The translations under genes and the position numbers were made by a program. Source: Pseudomonas rhizosphaerae (GTDB lineage Bacteria > Pseudomonadota > Gammaproteobacteria > Pseudomonadales > Pseudomonadaceae). From it: a stretch of DNA of 64,000 nucleotides. Below the pieces are notes generated by a model. It was given only the letters and a program-made list of their open reading frames with translations. It did no database searches and was not told the origin of the DNA. The stretch spans positions 1 through 64,000 of the forward strand of contig NZ_CP009533.1 in NCBI RefSeq assembly GCF_000761155.1, read 5' to 3'. Below are positions 49,228 through 56,816 of the stretch, one piece after another. Each line of letters opens with the position of its first letter. Position 1 is the stretch's first letter.

Positions 49228-50045
49228 GTACAGAGCTAGAACAGGAGCGTGCATGCGCGCTGGCAGCATTGCTCAAAGCGGGTGTCTGGGATGCTGAGGG
49301 TGATCTACAAGCTCTGGTTGAACACAATTTTCCAAGTACTGAGGTGCTAAGCGACCGAGCAGTCAAAACATTTCGGCAAGACGTTTCCGAACGCTGCTTG
49401 CGGATTCCGCTAGGGCATATTCTCGGTTACGCCGACTTCGCAGGTATCCGCTTCGTAGTGGGTAGTGGGGTATTTGTTCCCCGGCGGCAGAGCATGGCTA
49501 TTGTGCAGTGGGTGGAAAAAAAGCTAAACCTGGATAGGACATCAAAAGTTTACGACCTGTGTGCCGGGGTAGGGGCGATTGGCTTATCTATAAGTTCTCG
49601 GTTAGGAGTTGGCGTGGTGTGTGTCGATAAAGATCCCACTGCGCTAACCTATCTACAACGCAATTTTTACCGACTTGGCGCCTCAAAATATGGTGCCATA
49701 TATAAGTCAGCAGATATTATGAATCTTGCGGACTTTCAAGCCGCCGCCGGTACTGCCGATGTAGTAGTTTCCAATCCGCCATATGTTCCTGAAGGCACGA
49801 CATTGGAGCCTGAGTGGAGTGAGAACCATCCCCCTAGTTCTATCTTCGCACCTGATGAGGGCAAAGGTCTGATTGAAGCGTCGGCACGTGTAGCCAGCCT
49901 GCTACTCAAACCCGGTGGTACGTTTCTACTTGAGCATAGTGAAGTGCAATCTTTTCAAGTAAGTATGATTCTAGATGGTGCTGGATTCAACACGGTGCGC
50001 ACCTTATTGACCGAAGAGTTTAGCGACGCACAGGGTCGTCTGTAA
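49224..50045 (+). CDS. PrmC/HemK-like SAM methyltransferase of the pap cluster
   Basis: This 273-residue protein has the layout of glutamine N5-methyltransferase PrmC: a small helical N-domain (about 1-85, PLGHILGYADFAGIRFVVGSGVFVPR), SAM motif VYDLCAGVGAIGLSI near 113 and NPPYVPEG at 184. NPPY enzymes methylate nitrogen of amides or aryl amines. In a biosynthetic cluster the target is probably the small molecule rather than release factors, for which a housekeeping prmC should exist elsewhere. Its ATG overlaps the upstream stop (ATGA), so it is translationally coupled. Confidence 0.85.
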   Translation: MSTELEQERACALAALLKAGVWDAEGDLQALVEHNFPSTEVLSDRAVKTFRQDVSERCLRIPLGHILGYADFAGIRFVVGSGVFVPRRQSMAIVQWVEKKLNLDRTSKVYDLCAGVGAIGLSISSRLGVGVVCVDKDPTALTYLQRNFYRLGASKYGAIYKSADIMNLADFQAAAGTADVVVSNPPYVPEGTTLEPEWSENHPPSSIFAPDEGKGLIEASARVASLLLKPGGTFLLEHSEVQSFQVSMILDGAGFNTVRTLLTEEFSDAQGRL

Positions 50046-50064
50046 TCACCGTTGGAGTTAGAGC

Positions 50065-51336
50065 ATGAAAAAAATTACAGGAGATTCAAAGAGTAATACT
50101 AATGTTCGTAGAGATACCTGGATGAACATTCGAGAGCGACGTACAAGTGACGTAACGACCACGGCTTCTGGAACAGGCGTTACAGCCTTTGAAGTAGTTT
50201 CCCGCAAGGGAAAAGTACTCATGTTGGCAGATGGGACCAGCTGTACCGAATTCATATCATGTTCGTATCTTGGATTGGAAAGCCACCCGGCATTAGTCGG
50301 AGCAGCTCAATCGGCTTTAGAGCGCATAGGAGTTCATCTATCTGCCAGTCGGAGCGCGATGAGCCCTTCATATCTGCGAGAGCTTGAGCAATTGCTAAGT
50401 GATATCTATGGAGGCTGCAGCATTACTGTCTTCACCTCAACAAGTAATGTGCATCTTGGTGTCCTGCCTCTCTTGGGTAGTGGAAGGATGGAAGGCTATC
50501 CCACAAAGCGCGCCGTTAAGTGGCTAGTTGATCGCACAGCTCATGCGTCGATGCAGATCCTCCGCGGGGTAATGTCTCAGTTCGGAGACGTCGATCGTGT
50601 GGATACTCGAGATCTAACAGGGTTGAAGACAGCGTTGGCAACGTGTGTCAGAGATCACATTACGCCTGTCCTGCTTATTGATGGAGTGGGCTCCATGTCA
50701 GGGTTGCTCCCGGTGAATGAGCTCAGCGATCTTCTGGCAACCGCTGGGGGTTACCTTTATGTCGATGACGCACATGGCATCTCCATCACGGGGCGTCATG
50801 GTGCAGGTTATGCGTTCGAAGCACTCGGGTACTGCCTACGTCCAAATACGCTGATTGCTGGCTCGCTGAGCAAGGCATTTGGCGGCGCAGGTGGTTTCAT
50901 AGTTCTAAACGCAGATTATAACTCGGCGCAGCTACGCGCTCTAGCTAATCCGCTAGTATTCGGACACACCGTCTCGGTACCACTTTTGGCTGCCAATGTC
51001 GCTTCAGCTCGGCTCCACCTCTCCTCGGATATAGTTGAGTTACAGAATGCGTTGTGGGCAAACGTTCGTCGTTTCGATGGACAAATGGAACAAAAATTAA
51101 TGAACGCTTCTCTACCTGCGCCTATTCGTGGTGCGTTGTTCCACACTGAAAAACAGGGCGTTACCGCAGCTAGCAACTTGCGGGATGCTGGTCTTGTGGT
51201 ATTTCCGGTCTTCTATCCAATTGTTGAAACCGGTAAGGCAATGCTGAGGTTCGCTTTTTCGTCGCTTCACACCCCAAGTCAGATAGATGCTTTGGCCCAT
51301 CAAATCACTAGTCAACTTTACCACGCTGAGCTTTGA
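50065..51336 (+). CDS. Alpha-oxoamine synthase (PLP-dependent) of the pap cluster
   Basis: This 423-residue PLP enzyme is of the 8-amino-7-oxononanoate synthase/CqsA type. Lys270 in GSLSKAFGGAGGF should bind PLP; YVDDAHGISITGRHGAG holds the cofactor Asp and His; SCSYLGLESHPALV is the N-terminal family pattern. These enzymes condense an amino acid with an acyl-CoA and lose CO2, giving an alpha-aminoketone. With 4-aminophenylalanine and acetyl-CoA the product would dimerise to a disubstituted dimethylpyrazine. The ATG has GGAG upstream. Confidence 0.88.
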   Translation: MKKITGDSKSNTNVRRDTWMNIRERRTSDVTTTASGTGVTAFEVVSRKGKVLMLADGTSCTEFISCSYLGLESHPALVGAAQSALERIGVHLSASRSAMSPSYLRELEQLLSDIYGGCSITVFTSTSNVHLGVLPLLGSGRMEGYPTKRAVKWLVDRTAHASMQILRGVMSQFGDVDRVDTRDLTGLKTALATCVRDHITPVLLIDGVGSMSGLLPVNELSDLLATAGGYLYVDDAHGISITGRHGAGYAFEALGYCLRPNTLIAGSLSKAFGGAGGFIVLNADYNSAQLRALANPLVFGHTVSVPLLAANVASARLHLSSDIVELQNALWANVRRFDGQMEQKLMNASLPAPIRGALFHTEKQGVTAASNLRDAGLVVFPVFYPIVETGKAMLRFAFSSLHTPSQIDALAHQITSQLYHAEL

Positions 51337-51354
51337 ATAGGGTAAGGAGTTCCC

Positions 51355-51690
51355 ATGTCCACAGATAGCGATACAGATCTATTAAGCGCCAGTCTGGTAC
51401 TTTCACCTTACCGCGAGCAGATTGACCAGCTAAACCATATACTTGTGGATCTTTTGGCGAAGAGGATGGAAATCTGTCGGGGGGTCGCGAGGGTCAAGTG
51501 TGCTAATAATATCGCCATGATGCAGCCGCAGCGCGTGACATCAACTTTGGATCAGATGAAATTGCTAGCTCCTTCGCGGCAACTTAGGCCTGAGTATCTA
51601 GCGGAAATCTTTAACATCATTATTGAGGAGACTTGTGAAGAGGAACGGCGCTTAATGGACGCGATTTCGAATTCAAAAAAGGAGGGTTGA
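51355..51690 (+). CDS. papB: 4-amino-4-deoxychorismate mutase PapB
   Basis: This 111-residue AroQ-type mutase has three helices with the family residues in YREQIDQLNHILVDLLAKRMEICRGVARVKCANNIAM and RPEYLAEIFNIIIEETCEEERRL. In this context, beside a PabAB-type synthase and a prephenate-dehydrogenase-like gene, it should rearrange 4-amino-4-deoxychorismate to 4-amino-4-deoxyprephenate. AAGGAG precedes the ATG. It ends at the start of papA. Plain chorismate mutase is the alternative on sequence alone. Confidence 0.87.
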   Translation: MSTDSDTDLLSASLVLSPYREQIDQLNHILVDLLAKRMEICRGVARVKCANNIAMMQPQRVTSTLDQMKLLAPSRQLRPEYLAEIFNIIIEETCEEERRLMDAISNSKKEG

Positions 51691-51692
51691 CT

Positions 51693-53717
51693 GTGAAAAT
51701 TTTGATCGTGGATAATTTTGATTCCTTCACCAACAATATTGCTCAATACCTTTATGAAGCCTCTGGTGAGCACCCAACGGTCTTGCCCAATACTGTTACG
51801 TTTGAGTGCCTAGAACTTGATAAATACGATGCAGTAGTTCTATCTCCGGGGCCAGGGCATCCAGCACGCGAAGCGGATTTCGGCATCTGCCGTCAAGTAT
51901 TGGCTCGCAGCAAATTACCGATACTAGGCGTATGTCTTGGTCATCAGGGAATCAATTGCTTCTATGGCGGAACGGTTGATCATGCGCCGAAGCCTGTACA
52001 TGGTTACCGAGCGCGTATTAGCCACTCGGGCACAGACCTCTTTGAAGGTGTTCCCCAGTACTTTGAAGCAGTTCGATATCATTCATTGGTCTGCACTGAT
52101 ATACCATCCTGTCTTGAGGTCACGGCAAGTTCAGCATGTGGGTTAGTGATGGGGATTGCCCATCGTGATCTGCCGATCTGGGGAGTGCAGTTTCACCCCG
52201 AGTCAATTGAATCAGAATATGGTATTAAGATATTTAGAAACTTTGTTCAGATGGCAAAAACATATGCCATAGACTGTGAGGACTCCGAAGGAAGTACCGT
52301 TCAAGCCGCAATTCAGAAGGTTGGCGGCCCTGCGCACTTGTTCGTCACTTTCGAGCGTCTAGCGCAGAGAGTATCTTGTGCGGAGCTTTTTACCGCTAAT
52401 TTTCCTGACAATAAACCGGTGTTTTGGCTTGACTGTGAATTATCTAGTAACTCGCAATCGCACTACTCGTTGATGGGTAACTGTGGTGCTGATTGTGCTT
52501 TGATTTTCAGTTATGATGTCAAAAACAGAGTTCTATCCATCCATGGCCCTGCAGGATCCACGACAGTCACAGGTGATTTCTTCAGCTTGATGGAGAAGTT
52601 TACCAATTTGCTTACGGTCGAAACGCCACGCCAACTTCCTTTTCCTTTCAAAGGCGGGCTGGTTGGCTACCTCGGCTATGAACTAAAAGCTTTGGTCGGT
52701 ACAAGCAACTCACATGAGTCGGAATTGCCAGATGCCATATTCTATCTTCCTCAGAATATTCTTGTGATTGATCATGCTGAAGAAGTTTCTTACTCATGCC
52801 ATCTATGGGGACGAGATCCTGTAGTGCTTGCTTCTAATCCAACGACCCCGTTGAATAAGTTAAAGTACTCACCAGGGCCCGTTGAAGAATCTAAGCTTTC
52901 ATTGGCAGATAGTTCAGTCGCGTATATGGCAAAGGTTAATGAGTGTCTTCAGCAAATAATCAATGGAGAGTCATATGAGATCTGTCTTACCAATCGAGCC
53001 CAGGTTAAGTGTAAAGTGTCTCCCATCAGCTGTTATTTACGAATGCGGCGTATCAGTCCGGTTCCATATGGCGCTTACATTAATACCGGCGCGTTCTGGA
53101 TTTTGAGCGCATCACCTGAGACGTTTCTCACCATTCAGCCTTCTGGCCGTATTACCTCAAGACCTATTAAGGGGACTCGGCCTAGAGGTCAAACGCCCGA
53201 GACAGACGCCATGCAAAAACAAAGCCTTGCTTCCTCGGCTAAAGATCGCGCAGAAAATCTGATGATCGTTGACCTTGTGCGCCACGATTTAAATAGCGTT
53301 TGCGTGCCTGGCTCCGTCAGGGTTCCCCAGGCCTTCGATATCATGAGCTACTCCTCCGTTCATCAACTGGTTTCCACTGTAGAGGGGAGGCTGCGCATGG
53401 GGGTTACACCCTTCGCAGCAATCAAAGCATGTTTTCCAGGTGGTTCAATGACGGGCGCGCCAAAGCTCCGTACCATGGAGATTATCGACCAGCTTGAGAC
53501 GTCCGCGAGAGGTATCTACTCTGGAGCTCTGGGTTGGATAGGACTGGACGGTTATACGGATCTAAGCATTGTCATTCGGACCGCGGTGATTAAGGATGGA
53601 ATTGCTTGCTTTGGGATTGGTGGTGCTATCGTCGCAGACTCTGTTCCTTGCGACGAAATGGAGGAAACGTTAGTCAAGGCGAGTGTGCCTTTCTATAGCA
53701 TCACAGGGCAGGAGTAA
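51693..53717 (+). CDS. papA: 4-amino-4-deoxychorismate synthase, PabA-PabB fusion PapA
   Basis: This 674-residue fusion has a glutamine amidotransferase at the N-terminus (Cys81 in LGVCLGHQG, His-Glu in FHPESIE near 171) and a chorismate-binding domain from about 215. The motif PIKGTRPRG near 493 has the Lys that marks PabB-type enzymes; anthranilate synthases and PhzE have Ala there. It should convert chorismate and glutamine to 4-amino-4-deoxychorismate. Domain order also argues against PhzE, in which the amidotransferase is C-terminal. The start is the GTG with GGAGG upstream. Confidence 0.92.
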   Translation: MKILIVDNFDSFTNNIAQYLYEASGEHPTVLPNTVTFECLELDKYDAVVLSPGPGHPAREADFGICRQVLARSKLPILGVCLGHQGINCFYGGTVDHAPKPVHGYRARISHSGTDLFEGVPQYFEAVRYHSLVCTDIPSCLEVTASSACGLVMGIAHRDLPIWGVQFHPESIESEYGIKIFRNFVQMAKTYAIDCEDSEGSTVQAAIQKVGGPAHLFVTFERLAQRVSCAELFTANFPDNKPVFWLDCELSSNSQSHYSLMGNCGADCALIFSYDVKNRVLSIHGPAGSTTVTGDFFSLMEKFTNLLTVETPRQLPFPFKGGLVGYLGYELKALVGTSNSHESELPDAIFYLPQNILVIDHAEEVSYSCHLWGRDPVVLASNPTTPLNKLKYSPGPVEESKLSLADSSVAYMAKVNECLQQIINGESYEICLTNRAQVKCKVSPISCYLRMRRISPVPYGAYINTGAFWILSASPETFLTIQPSGRITSRPIKGTRPRGQTPETDAMQKQSLASSAKDRAENLMIVDLVRHDLNSVCVPGSVRVPQAFDIMSYSSVHQLVSTVEGRLRMGVTPFAAIKACFPGGSMTGAPKLRTMEIIDQLETSARGIYSGALGWIGLDGYTDLSIVIRTAVIKDGIACFGIGGAIVADSVPCDEMEETLVKASVPFYSITGQE

Positions 53718-53721
53718 AAAC

Positions 53722-54606
53722 TTGAATAATGTTTTGATATTGGGCGGCGCGGGAAGGGTGGGGCAATTCATGGCTAAGATTTTAGAGCCTCACACCCGCG
53801 CTATAACTATAGTCGATCTTGTAGCGCCACCGCCGCAGTATCGCCACTACCTGCTGAGCGCGCTGGACGTGGTTGAACATAGATCGGATATATTGCAGGA
53901 AAACACCACAATTGTTTTTGCATTGGCTGAGGACTTGGCGATCGCAACACTCGAAAGTCTTTCCCGAAAACATTCTCCAGTCGAAGTCATCATAAATACC
54001 TGCTCAATTCAAGAGGCATTTCATGCGAAGACCGCGGTGTTATTTCCAAGCGTAGTTTCAGTAGGAGTAAATTTTATGTTCTCCCCAGATCTTGACTGCC
54101 GTGGTCGGAGTGTAGCGGTGTGCGAGTACCGTCAGAGCAAGGCAGGAGAGTTGCTTGAGACAATACTTTCGCACAATGAAATGGAGGTTGCCAAGGTGGC
54201 GCCTGCTGAGCATGACGCACTAATGGCTGTATGCCAAAGCCTGCCTCATGCTGCGATTCTAGCCTTTGCTTTAGCACTGCAGCGATCAGGATTTGACATA
54301 GAAACATTGAACGCTCTGTCCCCTCCGCCTATGAAAGCTATGTTGAGTATGGTTGCTAGGGTTCTCCGCAATTCGCCTGAGACGTATTGGGATATCCAAA
54401 AAAATAACCCTGGTGCTCAGCAGCAGCGTGATCGGATGATTTCAAGCCTAGCGCTGCTCACTAATTTAAGTCTAGAAAATAGCAGTGACCATTTTTCCGA
54501 TGAGTTGTGTGAAGTGCGAAAGTATCTGGGTAAGCATCTCCAGATCTACACTGACGCTAGCGCGCAGTTTTTCGATGTTCTTAGTCGTAATCGGATCACC
54601 AGTTGA
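53722..54606 (+). CDS. papC: 4-amino-4-deoxyprephenate dehydrogenase PapC
   Basis: This 294-residue protein has an NAD-binding motif at the N-terminus (NVLILGGAGRVGQFMAKIL) and a helical C-domain like TyrA (HDALMAVCQSLPHAAILAFALAL). It should oxidatively decarboxylate 4-amino-4-deoxyprephenate to 4-aminophenylpyruvate, which a host aminotransferase turns into 4-aminophenylalanine. The start is a TTG with GGAG upstream, five bases after papA. The upstream in-frame ATG lies inside papA. It ends the compact gene run. Confidence 0.88.
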   Translation: MNNVLILGGAGRVGQFMAKILEPHTRAITIVDLVAPPPQYRHYLLSALDVVEHRSDILQENTTIVFALAEDLAIATLESLSRKHSPVEVIINTCSIQEAFHAKTAVLFPSVVSVGVNFMFSPDLDCRGRSVAVCEYRQSKAGELLETILSHNEMEVAKVAPAEHDALMAVCQSLPHAAILAFALALQRSGFDIETLNALSPPPMKAMLSMVARVLRNSPETYWDIQKNNPGAQQQRDRMISSLALLTNLSLENSSDHFSDELCEVRKYLGKHLQIYTDASAQFFDVLSRNRITS

Positions 54607-54695
54607 CTTATCAGTAAATATGGCTCTATAAATGCCATAATGTCTTGCTGCTAGCCTAAAGGGCAACTTGAGGTAGTAGTCCTTTCATATGATAC

Positions 54696-54720
54696 TTGAT
54701 AGTAGCTCAGATACTATCAA
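54696..54720. repeat. Perfect 9-base inverted repeat after the pap operon
   Basis: TTGATAGTA and TACTATCAA are separated by seven bases. No T-run follows, so it may be an operator or a weak transcript-end hairpin rather than a standard terminator. No intact gene is seen between 54607 and 54839. Confidence 0.5.
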
Positions 54721-54839
54721 ATAGGTCGCGAAAGTGTCAGTTGCGCTAATGTTCCAGCCGTCCACGGTATTATTTCGTCACCGAAATGCTGCTGTTGACC
54801 TAGACGACCGGTGGGGCCGAGGATGGATATTACACACTG

Positions 54840-55151
54840 ATGGAAAAGCACTTCTATCTGGGCTGTATAAAGGGAAAGCCTGTGGCTACAGGAATGCTTG
54901 ACCTTGCAAAAGGCGGAATAGGCGCGATCTTTGTGCATCTTAGCTTTAGACAAAGAGGCACTGGTGGGAAAATCCTGTATCACCTCGAATGTCTGGCACG
55001 GGATTTGGGCTTGGAAGAAGTCAAGCTTGATGCTACTTTGAATGCGGCTGGCTTTTACCGACGTTACGGCTTTGTTATTCAGAAGCCTGCGATTTACCGT
55101 TCTCCTTCGGGGCTTCAGCTGGCGTGTGTTCCTATGGTAAAGCGACTGTGA
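54840..55151 (+). pseudogene. GNAT-family acetyltransferase, 5'-truncated
   Basis: This 103-residue frame covers only the C-terminal two thirds of a GNAT domain: FYLGCIKGKPVATGMLDLAKGG, the acetyl-CoA loop RQRGTGGKILYHLE, and NAAGFYRRYGFV. The usual first strands and helix are missing. Weak GNAT-like residues in another frame at 54730-54800 suggest a frameshifted or decayed N-terminus. The frame is closed upstream by TAG at 54801 and no good ribosome site precedes the ATG. Confidence 0.6.
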
Positions 55152-55332
55152 CTGGTTTGCTTAATGTTCAGGAATTGGGGCATCGAATGATGTGATCGTA
55201 GTTTTCTGAAGAATCACTTCTTAGTTTTCGGGGTAAATTTCAGTTATTTGTCAACCGTGGTGCAGGCCATTCCCAACCACACGTTGCCATCCCTTGGAAC
55301 TTTCCCACCCTAACTCCCTTCAATACCCATGA

Positions 55333-55378
55333 ACCTGTCGCCCGTCCGTTCCATCCGACACCCCGACAGGTTTTTTTT
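55333..55378 (+). terminator. Terminator-like hairpin with T-run
   Basis: CCTGTCG and CGACAGG form a stem around a 22-base partly self-pairing loop, followed by eight T. It isolates the accessory region from the gene at 55451. Confidence 0.55.
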
Positions 55379-55388
55379 AGCACACCTC

Positions 55389-55402
55389 TGAAACCGGTTT
55401 CA
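55389..55402. promoter_or_regulatory. PtxS-type operator upstream of the gluconolactonase-like gene
   Basis: TGAAACCGGTTTCA is a perfect 14-base palindrome equal to the PtxS operator known from pseudomonads. PtxS is a LacI-family repressor released by 2-ketogluconate. The site lies 49 bases before the start codon at 55451. Confidence 0.75.
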
Positions 55403-55450
55403 GAACTCAGTGCAGACCAGTCCATCTCATCCCGCAGGAGCCCGGAAAGG

Positions 55451-56617
55451 ATGACCAAAAACCCATTGAAGCGAGTCTCGATCACCGCACTGGCGGCCGC
55501 GATTTTGGCTTTGACAGCGAATGCAGGCCAGGCCGAGACCATTGATCGCAGCGTGGTTCCCATTGGTTCGATCCAGGAGGTGGCGGCGTTCAGCGGCCCA
55601 GGGCCGTCGGGCATTGTGGTTACTCTGGAAGGGCGCACCTTTGTCGGCTTTCCGCGTCATGCCGATGATCACGCCGGCATGACGCTGGGCGAGTTGGTCG
55701 ACGGCAAGCTGGTTCCCTATCCCTCCGCCGATGTGAGCCTGCCTTCTGGGCTATCTGACGCCAAGCGTCTTGTCTCCCTGCATGGCATGACCTTGGACAA
55801 GCGTGGGCGCCTCTGGTTGATCGACGATGGCAAGCGCGCCGGCAAGCCGGGCATTCCGGCGGGGGCGGCGAAGGTGGTGGGTATCGACCTGAGCAGCAAC
55901 AGCATCGTGACGTCCATCGAGCTTAAGGATGCCCTGCGTCAGGACAGCCACATGAATGACCTGCGCATCGATCTGACCCACGGCAGCCAAGGCACCGCTT
56001 ATGTCGCCGACTCATCCTTCGGCGACGACCCGGCTTTGGTGGTGGTGGATCTGGCCACGGGGAAACAGCGTCGTGTGCTTGCCGGTCATCCTTCCATCGT
56101 GGCGCAGAAGGATTTCGTCACTCAGCTCGACGGTGTGCCCATGCGCTACGACGGCAAGAACACCGCATTCCCTCACGGTGGCGTCGATGGTCTGGCGCTG
56201 ACGCCCGATAGTTCGCGTCTGTTCTACTCGCCGCTCACCAGCCGACACCTGTGGAGTCTGCCGACCGCGGCACTTTCCGACTTCGGCCTCGATGATCGAC
56301 AACTGGCTGCCCAGATCAAGGATGAAGGCGAGAAGGTGATGGTCGACGGGATGGACATGGACGCTCAGGGCCGTCTGTACATGACCGATGCCGAGCATCA
56401 TCAGGTGCTGCGCCGCTGGCCGGATGGCCGCCTCGACGTGGTCGTGCGCGACCCGCGACTGGTGTGGCCGGACGGCGTATTCGTGACCGCCGATTCGGTG
56501 TACGTGACGTTGGGGCAGTGGAGCCGGATGGGCAAGGGGTTGGACACCCGGCAGCCGCCGTATCTGTTGGTAAAGGCGCCTATCGAGGCCACCCCGCAGT
56601 TCGACGCCGCGCAATGA
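55451..56617 (+). CDS. Secreted SMP-30/royal-jelly-type gluconolactonase-like protein
   Basis: This 388-residue protein has a signal peptide (about 1-28, ...LTANAGQA) and a six-bladed propeller of the major-royal-jelly/SMP-30 type (LHGMTLDKRGRLWLIDDGK, HMNDLRIDL, HGGVDGLALTPDSSRLFYSPL, MDMDAQGRLYMTDAEHHQVLRR). Such proteins often hydrolyse sugar lactones. With the PtxS operator, a role in periplasmic gluconate or ketogluconate metabolism is plausible, complementing the gcd enzyme. A GGAAAGG site precedes the ATG. No other sugar gene is adjacent. Confidence 0.82.
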   Translation: MTKNPLKRVSITALAAAILALTANAGQAETIDRSVVPIGSIQEVAAFSGPGPSGIVVTLEGRTFVGFPRHADDHAGMTLGELVDGKLVPYPSADVSLPSGLSDAKRLVSLHGMTLDKRGRLWLIDDGKRAGKPGIPAGAAKVVGIDLSSNSIVTSIELKDALRQDSHMNDLRIDLTHGSQGTAYVADSSFGDDPALVVVDLATGKQRRVLAGHPSIVAQKDFVTQLDGVPMRYDGKNTAFPHGGVDGLALTPDSSRLFYSPLTSRHLWSLPTAALSDFGLDDRQLAAQIKDEGEKVMVDGMDMDAQGRLYMTDAEHHQVLRRWPDGRLDVVVRDPRLVWPDGVFVTADSVYVTLGQWSRMGKGLDTRQPPYLLVKAPIEATPQFDAAQ

Positions 56618-56816
56618 CCGGAGCGGGGGCGCAGATCGTGTCCTCCGCCGATAAGAAACACTGTCTGAAAGCCTGAAGATCCTCTTCGCCGCCATTGATT
56701 CAGCCCACTGCCGTTTGCCCAACTCGAGCCTCCAGCCACCCGGAAAAAGCGCGGCACACTTATTGCTCTGCTAACAATAAATTCATAGATAGCTAGCAAA
56801 GTCAGGGCCTCGAATC

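Noticed and set aside
51693..53717. PhzE-like phenazine synthase reading
   Set aside because: The PIKGT Lys and the N-terminal amidotransferase fit aminodeoxychorismate synthase, and no phzF, phzD or phzG is present.
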